DNA of 64,000 nucleotides, from contig JARZZO010000003.1 of assembly GCA_030544215.1 (NCBI GenBank), forward strand, positions 1,560,001-1,624,000. Direction: 5' to 3'. Below are positions 59,501-64,000 of this stretch, one piece after another; within the stretch, counting starts at the first letter, position 1, and every line of letters starts with the position of its first letter. The notes under the pieces were generated by a model. The model did not search any database. It was given only the letters and a program-made list of their open reading frames with translations, and had not been told where the DNA came from. Source of the DNA: Zantedeschia hybrid cultivar (lineage: Eukaryota > Streptophyta > Magnoliopsida > Alismatales > Araceae). Both the position numbers and the translations under genes were made by a program.

Positions 59501-61728
59501 ACATATATGTGGTGATTTAGGTGTAGCTCTTATTGACGTTAAGCTTAAAGTAAACAGGCTAAGGTGGTTCGCTCATGTACACCACTATGCAAGTATGACA
59601 CGAGTTAAAAGTTGTGTTCAACTTCGAATGGAGGAGGGTAGAAAATCTCAGGGAAAGCCTACACTGAGGTAGTTGGACATAATAAGGAAGGACCTGACCT
59701 TCCTAGACTTAACTACAAATATGGGATTGTGTAGATTAAAATGGCAGGACAGGTTTCATGTAGCCAACCTCAAATAAATGGAATAAGGCTATGATGATGT
59801 TTAACACTAACAATACAATTAGAAGGATCTTATATTTTATGTACCAATTTAAAATCATTATGAATACACTAACTGATTTGAATCTAAAGTTTTAGTGACA
59901 GATATCTGTAACATCAGAAATTGGGTAAATTAACTTGTGAAGTTTTGAAAAATCATCACAGGTTATTTTAATGATTTAAAGACAGAAGACCCAAGGCTGT
60001 TAATCCATGTTTTCAGAAATTAACTAGATAAATCATTCAGATGATGGGCAAATTTAGTCTCTCAAGGATGGTGGATTCTTTAACCCTCTAGGAGCACCTG
60101 GTTTGAATTCAGAGTTCAAATTGGAATTCATGCAGGACATTGTGCAACTCATCCAGAAGAGAGGCTGATTTGCTCTTTCAGAGGTGGGGAATTCTTTAAT
60201 CCACTAAGAGCTCTCAATTGAATTTCAAATTTGAATTCAAACTCTAGGATTCCTGTGGCGGTCATGCGGGCATTGTAACTTGTGGTCGAACGCAATGGGT
60301 CTCACATATTAAACTGGTTCTTCAAGTAGGCCACTGACTTTCTCAGAGTTCAAACATCCTATCTAGCCTTTTTAATTGCAACTGTTTTGCTTCTAACTAA
60401 GACGAGCAGGCCAGTGACATCTGAAACCTCAACCATCCTATCTATCTTTTCTAGTGCCAGGGTCAAGTATGGAGGGCTAGTTGGGTGGGAAAAACAGGTT
60501 CTTGAGGGATTATTGTGCAAGCCCTTTGGTGCTCCCATCTTTCCTATTTTGTGAACAGTATTATATGTATGCCTTTTCTGCCATCTCTAAATGGTGGGTA
60601 TGACTCCCCTTAGGAAGTGAGGTCACAGGTTTGACACCCCTGGAAGCTTGAAGAGGTGCTGAGATGTGCAGACTATTCTATCGCCTCAAGGGGAACCCTC
60701 CACCCATCCTACCTTGCCTGTCATAATGGACCAGAAATGTTTGTCTTTGACATTCTTTTTCTTCAATTCTTCCTCCTTTATCTTACAATAAATTGTATTA
60801 GTTGAACTTGTCCTTCTCTTTGCCTCTCCTTTCGTTATCCCAGGGATCCAAGTTGCTTTACAACGGGTTTCTGCCATTACGTTTTTTTCATTAGCTGTTT
60901 AACATATGATATATGAATAATTTATTTTTTCTTCCTGTGTCAATTGATGCTGACTGCTCATTTGTTCTGAATTTTCTTTCAATTGTTTAAATATTCCAGC
61001 TTGCAGTTTGGCAGGGGAATATATCACTAGCTCATGAAATCTGGAGAGACTTCAGAAAGTATTATAACCCAAGCATTATATCTCTGAGAAAGTTCATTTG
61101 GTCTTTTGTAAGGTTAGGTGACCTGCACTCTGCACATCTTGTTTTGGAACGTATGGTGTCTATGGCTATACAAGGAAGGGATTCTTTAAGGAGATCTTGT
61201 GAAGGAAAATTTCTGTCCTCAAGATTGGATATTCCCATACCCTTAATTGTTGATCTTCCAGATGACATATTTAACAGTAAGGGGAATGGTTCTTTGTCTC
61301 CAGAGCTCGGTGGCAGTTCAGTCACCATCAAAGAAACTTTACGCCAGGACGACAATTATTTGTCAAGTGGGGCAAATAACAAAGTTGACATTGTTGAAGG
61401 TAACTTCCAGGGGCATCAGACAATAGGCTTGGTCTCCTGTGGAAAGAATGGAAATGTAGCTGCCACTCATGTTGAGAAAGGCTGCCATTATATGCAGCCT
61501 TTTCCCTCCACTTCATTTTCTGATGAATGTGAAAATGAATATGTTGCCATTAGAAATGAGTCAGCTGCTTCTATCACAGAAATGATGCAAAAAAGAGGTA
61601 CAGGGATTGATGTGCAGGAAGATATTTCATCTGCAGTAATGAAGATTCTAAGATGGTCTTTCAGTGACATGATACATGCATATGCACAATGTAGGAAATA
61701 CTGCATAGCTGAGCGGCTATTTCTACAG
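47536..61728 (+). CDS. PPR/TPR-like protein, At1g76280-like; four internal exons, partial at both ends
   Basis: Exons at 47536-47729, 47959-48066, 59034-59216 and 61000-61728 have GT-AG borders and compatible phases. Together they give about 404 codons. Landmarks are NMLRLGDKDKASEML, EDFVYILDYCARTPDPL, FVLETWRIMHENAVHVNKRC, PLYNIFLNGCVKSQNM, KSEITYWELLKLAVWQGN, ISLRKFIWSFVRLGDLHSA and MKILRWSFSDMIHAYAQC. They agree in order with Arabidopsis At1g76280 as I remember it, a helical-repeat protein probably targeted to an organelle and binding RNA. The last exon carries an acidic Ser/Asn-rich insert (about 61250-61600). The first exon(s) lie upstream of 47536 and are unidentified; the C-terminal PPR repeats must lie beyond 64000. 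Intron 48067-59033 is 10,967 bp and stuffed with transposons; exons show no stops, so the gene is likely active. Confidence 0.88.
48792..49244. mobile_element. hAT-type MITE, family ATAGTWGTCAATCCC, copy 3 (reverse)
   Basis: Ends CATAGTTGTCAATCCC and GGGATTGACTACTATG. Flanking 8-mers AATTAACC and ATTTGACC match at 6 of 8, an old duplication. The GTCCC-rich blocks and AT-rich centre are as in copies 1 and 2, in opposite orientation. Confidence 0.82.
49546..51712 (-). mobile_element. LINE family B copy 3, 5'-truncated, reverse orientation
   Basis: On the minus strand it starts in the RT domain (GVVLKLNYQKAYDRLNW, GRGIRQGDPMS, LQYADDTILF; best frame 51606-50776). It continues with the thumb and linker (50715-50371; SFNLALLSKWLWKLG) and the zf-RVT end (49948-49760; VWWLILHATFWALW), and finishes with a short A-run (T's at 49546-49551). 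The flanking 12-mers AAGGTACCTCAC (49534-49545) and AAGGTGCCTCAC (51713-51724) are its target duplication. The host is the first LTR-like repeat. The catalytic YADD box is intact, but the frame is broken repeatedly. Confidence 0.85.
52394..54570 (+). pseudogene. LINE A2 ORF1 (zinc-knuckle RNA-binding protein), frameshifted
   Basis: The first frame (52394-53569; first in-frame ATG at 52409) holds two CCHC knuckles (CIRCLGKGHHAARC, CLHCKGAGHRRRFC). A DUF4283-like block follows (FWPEVKGWCIRRLDSHSFL, GVPLHLWNINTFQSICSRFG, LRGDNLSFVRVKISV). Reading then moves to the -1 frame (open from about 53539), with a stop at 54016-54018. The conserved C-terminal block (ASEVPLAVKL, GREDMVLSFLKKLRRND, GGGMKIGKREVSFVRNNEVLD) ends in TGA at 54568-54570, overlapping the ORF2 ATG. 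The zinc knuckles come before the DUF4283 block, opposite to the order I would expect in most plant L1 ORF1 proteins. Confidence 0.87.
54567..58226 (+). CDS. LINE A2 ORF2 (endonuclease-reverse transcriptase), intact frame, FAYD active-site mutation
   Basis: 1219 codons without interruption. The endonuclease occupies about residues 1-230 (LISWNIRGLNG, CLQETKM, VYGPHTDQQ, GDFNCVRFPWERSG, SVSDHIPLL). A Lys/Glu-rich linker with WLKEGDKNTSFFHAMASAK follows. The RT spans about 450-800: FRPISLLNGCYKIIAKIL, KLDFEKAYDRINW and SRGLRQGDPLSPFLF, then FAYD at residues 689-692 where the other family copies have FADD. The thumb (FPIKYLGLPLSDG) and zf-RVT end (TRVWWKELVWSNHLPNKIKVF) complete it. TAT at 56637-56639 replaces GAT, so one catalytic aspartate is lost and DNA synthesis should fail. 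The endonuclease may still work. The start overlaps the ORF1 stop as ATGA. Confidence 0.93.
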   Translation: MNLISWNIRGLNGDFKMRAVKDLVYSHHLDCICLQETKMTNIDKSGLSRICGPILNEVAVFPADGIKGGQLVLWNGNRFEGNVCDIGKFSISVAFKYKNRSSNNDCWVITSVYGPHTDQQREGFVQELYRLHILFPKAWCILGDFNCVRFPWERSGRQRWSNSMDIFNQWIRDVQLIEVDDPSRNFTWSNLQQVSIQSKIDRVLISPDWFKRFPLSHVKGLCRSVSDHIPLLIRMEDKRRSSRIFRYELKWQREIGFKVMVGKWWQQALVANSAVYNFMGKLKVIRKCLRQWTKQNFGKEKEKRQKLKSKIEELEMKSEIADLSNQELYSLKEFRKNYNEELLKEEIGWKQRAKEHWLKEGDKNTSFFHAMASAKRRYLSIDHVKEEESVIEDPEDIKNRFVDFFRNLFSEEFQMRPHIQEGLLPKIEDSDAEKLSEPFVEEEVRMAVFSMDPNKAPGPDGFSLGFYQFFWDVIKEDLVNFVQEFYDRPERIQAVNATYVVLIPKSEGAERVTDFRPISLLNGCYKIIAKILTTRLKKVIHKLVGINQSVFLQGRFILDNFMAAYEVIHHYKIRNKQGVLLKLDFEKAYDRINWNCLKKTMILMGFNERWIRWVMSCISSSKFSVLINREPCGYFSSSRGLRQGDPLSPFLFLLIGQIFSSLWDNAVQLGLIEGFRIGRSNIHLSHLQFAYDTLLFSSGNKEDIQNIKRLLILVELITGLRINYEKLEIVGLNVPQPSLLEIARSLKCRVNSFPIKYLGLPLSDGTLRVRDWDGLIKKFENILEGWKGNFLSGGGKMILSKSVLSSLAIYYASIFKIPRAVEKTIEAIRSSFFWSGGRREKRGIHLINWSNVCKSKEQGGIGLCGVATFNKAMLAKWLWRRGEHPDALWAVIVKDLYFHGENKWNFYPSTSYNMSSIWKNIARCAEFMDILSTIQVGNGRDTQFWNDKWCSSVAFSEHFSNIFNITLHQEATVEEVLCHIDAGQISLPLRRDPTDVEAEELVLLINSISEVRISGEVQDKRKWRWTNNGQISVKSMIQVLNDGGTRVWWKELVWSNHLPNKIKVFLWKLAWCRILTGRRAKKLHISGSFSCVFCALFKEDQKHLFCGCGIIIIQWKIICRLFELIWVEQSSVVDLLHWWSTNCPYKDLKQLWFLTCPALLWVIWCERNRRKFNEHFRSTNELLRSTFRWVEEWGRTAGILKEGSSDFFDKARKWKELIS
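58248..58270 (+). other. 3' UTR stem-loop of LINE A2
   Basis: TGTTTTAT...ATAAAACA around the loop TTGCTTG, 8-bp stem. It lies about 20 bases after the ORF2 stop, corresponding to the A1 hairpin. Confidence 0.6.
58581..58893. repeat. Tandem duplication, unit about 157 bp
   Basis: Units 58581-58735 and 58739-58893 both run from (A/G)TGTTAAAAGA to GAAGATTCTAGGAA. They share AATACCCTCT(A/T)CGGATTAATG, GATATTTGTGCC-type words and TTTCTGCC. The two copies are clearly diverged. They lie in the long intron, at the 5' edge of LINE C. Confidence 0.75.
59520..59830 (+). mobile_element. RTE-clade LINE 3' fragment
   Basis: A translated remnant reads LKVNRLRWFAHVHHYASM, GKPTLR, IIRKDLTFLDL and LKWQDRFHVANLK, the conserved C-terminus of plant RTE reverse transcriptases (LRWFGHV...RPKxTW...KDL...WRxxIHVADP-type). 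It ends in AAGGCTATGATGATG, the usual RTE 3' terminus. It lies in the intron between 59216 and 61000. Confidence 0.7.
59831..60999. other. Intron sequence without further features
   Basis: Part of the intron 59217-60999. Two related segments (TGGTGGATTCTTTAACCCTCTAGGAGC near 60067 and GTGGGGAATTCTTTAATCCACTAAGAGC near 60182) indicate a small diverged duplication. No exon seen. Confidence 0.4.
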
Positions 61729-61923
61729 GTAGCATTAGAATTCAAAAAAGTATTCTAAAACTGTTGACAATTCATTGTTCTATGCACCATAATAATAAAT
61801 TTTTTAACTCCATGTTATCATATTATCCCCCCTTTTTTTTCAATTGCTACTTTACTGTTTTGCAATATGCAAATATATTTTTGATGCATTTTCTTTTAGT
61901 CATTTTGTTTTTTTAGTTGTTTG

Positions 61924-62814
61924 AAGGGCTGCAAGCAAGTTGGAGATGGAAACAGAAATGTCACCTTCCGCCTCCGTTTCTTATAGGTTTATTAGAGATG
62001 GAAACGGAAACGGAAATGAGTGTTTTTCACGTTGCATCCATTTCCGCTTTTAAATCGGAAATCAAAAACAAAAACGGAAGTAAACAGAAGTTTCCATTAT
62101 CGTCTTCACTCATCACCATGATAAGAAGTTATTTTAAATCATTGTTACTATTCACTTCCCATAAACTTTCTTCTAGTAATTGAAAATTCCAAACCTACAA
62201 GGTTTTAATTTATGTAAATTCTTGCAATGTATGAACTTGGAATTTTGAAATCTACTTTATCAATTGGTCTAAATCTACATACGAATCTATCCAACCCATG
62301 CACCATAAAATCACATTAGATTTAAAGAAAGTTTCCTACTTCTTACTGTGGCCTTACTTTTGTCAAACTGTCAAGAGATATTCTCACCATTAGATATGAG
62401 AGGGACCCATCTAAATCTAATGCAAGGATGGTAGTACCAGTATCGGTACTGACATTGGAGGGTACTGGTATCGGTATCGGCCTGTACCTGTCCACTTAGT
62501 ATGGTATCGGTATCCACTGATACCGATACGTATCGGTATTGGCTGATACTGCCAACCATGCATCTAATGAGTTCAATTTTTACCTTATAAACTTTATATA
62601 TATATATATATATATATATAAGATACATAATTTGGAGACGGAAACGGGTTAGCAGATGCGGAAACAACTGTTTCGATTTCCAACTCCTATAATTATCGGA
62701 GATCCGCTTCCATTTCCTATAACTTAACAGGTGATCTTTAACTGGTTTCTGTATCTAATAACAGAAACAGAAACAGGGCAGAAAATCGGAACTCGGGTAT
62801 CCAGTTGCAGCCCT
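61924..62814. mobile_element. hAT-like non-autonomous element (AGGGCTGCAA ends)
   Basis: AGGGCTGCAAGCAAG at the left is inverted as TCCAGTTGCAGCCCT at the right. Subterminal GGAAACGGAAAC words at the left and TTTCCG/GAAACAGAAACAGG words near the right are typical of such elements. A GGTACC-type short hAT (62423-62560) is inserted in it. Flanking 8-mers match at about 5 of 8, so the duplication is old or absent. It lies in the last visible intron of the PPR gene. Confidence 0.5.
62423..62560. mobile_element. Short hAT element of the GGTACC family, copy c (old)
   Basis: Ends CAAGGATGGTAGTACCAG and CTGATACTGCCAACCATG, with ATCTAATG at 62415-62422 and again at 62562-62569 (one extra base before it). 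The interior repeats are mostly GGTATCGG and GGTACTGG rather than GGTACCGG, so this copy is more mutated than those at 32.6 and 37.8 kb. Confidence 0.78.
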
Positions 62815-62912
62815 ATGTATAACAAGGAAACAGCTTTTGAGGGAAGATCACATGAAATACAAAATGTGGATGGTATAACCTTAACGAGAGCATTGCATAT
62901 GTACTTCCTGTG

Positions 62913-63470
62913 AATAAGTAAACTTTGTTGCGCGAGGGCAAACTGTTTCCAAAGATGTCAATTTTAAGGCTCCTTCGAAGCTTCAGTTTATCTCCACAGT
63001 GCTGTTACTTGATTAACAGAGAAAATTGGAAGATGTTAACCTTCTTTGCTTGAATATAAATTGTGATGGCGGTTACACACACTTCATACTGAAGATACAA
63101 CGTTCAAGGCAGTGGGAATGTTTTGTGAAGATTGAAGATCTTCTGGGGCGGTGGTCTGTTATTGAACGTGCCAAATTTAAGGCTTCTAGTGATCTTTGTT
63201 CTAACTTCTAACCTCAGAGTGCTGTGTTTTAATCAGAGAAAAATGGAAGATGATGTGCTTTGTTGACTAAAGCTTTCTTGTGTGGAGATAAATTGTGGCA
63301 ACAGCCACAGTTTAAACTGAAGGCGTAGAATTTAAGGCATTGTGAATGTAATTCCTGTGAACATTGAAGTTAGTTTGGGGGAGGTAAACTGTTACTGAAC
63401 TTGTCAAATCCCATGTGAAGCTTTATTTGAGCTCTAGACTGCTGTAACTTAATTCATGTATGACTGCATT
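62913..63470. repeat. Diverged tandem repeat, unit about 220 bp, 2.5 copies
   Basis: Similar blocks recur: GGGCAAACTGTTTCC / GGCGGTGGTCTGTTATTGAAC / GGGAGGTAAACTGTTACTGAAC. Each is followed by a C(T/C)TC(G/T)AAG-like stretch and GTGCTGTTACTTGATTAACAG / GTGCTGTGTTTTAATCAGAG / CTGCTGTAACTTAATTCATG. The copies are old and lie in the intron after 61728. Confidence 0.6.
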
Positions 63471-63803
63471 AGTATCTTAGTAATGTTTCATTATTTGTTG
63501 ATCGTAAGTGTTCTAATTCATGTGTTCTTTGGAGTCAGTGATTAAGTTGCTTCATAGCCCAAGGGACTTTGGTGGTATGCTGTCAACTAAGGCTTCCAGA
63601 ATTAGATAGGGCCGTCATATCCATCCTGAATTGACACATTGAATGAAATATAAAAATGTGCTAGAATGAAAAAAATAGGCAATAACTGAAAAGAGGAAAA
63701 TGAAAAAAAAAGGAAAAGATTAAGTCAATTAAATGAGAAAAAAAACTTTTCCCAAATCCCAACTTAAGAAAATACTGAATTAAGGGGGGAAATAAGCCCC
63801 ACA

Positions 63804-63968
63804 TTGAGCTGACTTGATCTGGGCCAGATCATTCTTTCCAGGTCAGTTCAGCCTAACCTTCTTAAAGAACTAAATAGAAGGGCCAAACTGACTTGATCTG
63901 GGCCAGATCATTCTTTTCCAGGTCAATTCAGCCTAACCTTCTTAAAGAACTAAATAGAAGGGGCAAAT
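63804..63968. repeat. Recent tandem duplication, unit about 83 bp, two copies
   Basis: Both copies contain TGACTTGATCTGGGCCAGAT, CCAGGTCA(A/G)TTCAGCCTAACC and CTTAAAGAACTAAATAGAAG with only a few differences. Confidence 0.85.
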
Positions 63969-64000
63969 CAGCCCTACATCAAGCTGAATCAACCTGTAAT

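Overview
This is plant nuclear DNA. It has GT-AG introns, a NAC transcription factor, a plant-type PPR/TPR-like gene whose intron exceeds 10 kb, plant L1-clade LINEs, and hAT, Mutator-like and Tourist-like elements. The style fits a monocot with TE-filled introns. A palm is only my impression and nothing in the window proves it. About half the window is recognisable mobile DNA, much of it nested.

Host genes. (1) + strand, 2323-3982: the last seven exons of a coiled-coil protein resembling Arabidopsis At4g31340/At2g24420. (2) - strand, 16814-19372: a complete three-exon NAC gene of 328 codons. (3) + strand, 30394-30893: a tentative three-exon ORF of 58 codons. (4) + strand, 47536-61728 and beyond: four internal exons of an At1g76280-like gene, with a 10,967-bp intron that holds a whole stack of nested transposons. 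Single weak exon candidates are noted separately.

Mobile DNA. LINE family A (L1-like, ORF1+ORF2) has two near-complete copies (7658-13542 and 52331-58411), one long 5'-truncated copy (45184-47258) and one short 3' fragment (33742-34086). Three of these have clear 12-15 bp target duplications. All three copies with an RT domain are broken in or just after the catalytic box, each by a different lesion. LINE families B and C are older and riddled with stops. A hAT transposon (39877-44647) carries a decayed BED/DUF659/hAT-dimerisation transposase and a perfect 8-bp target duplication. It shares TIRs and GGTACCGG-type subterminal repeats with three short non-autonomous copies in the same window. 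Two further non-autonomous families stand out: a hAT MITE with TIR ATAGTTGTCAATCCC (three copies, 8-bp TSDs) and a Mutator-like MITE with TIR GAGTAATACTTGCTGCA (three copies, 9-bp TSDs).

Layout: 1-7.3 kb coiled-coil gene tail and MITEs; 7.3-13.6 kb MULE-MITE split by LINE A1; 13.6-16.8 kb AT-rich intergenic; 16.8-19.4 kb NAC gene; 19.4-30 kb intergenic with an LTR relic, MITEs and tandem repeats; 30-31 kb small ORF; 31.8-47.3 kb nested LINE B / hAT / LINE A territory; 47.5-64 kb the At1g76280-like gene with TE-filled introns. Nested order can be read from target duplications. In the 11-kb intron, LINE C was hit by an LTR-like element (TSD GTCTT), which was then hit by LINE B (minus) and LINE A2 (plus).
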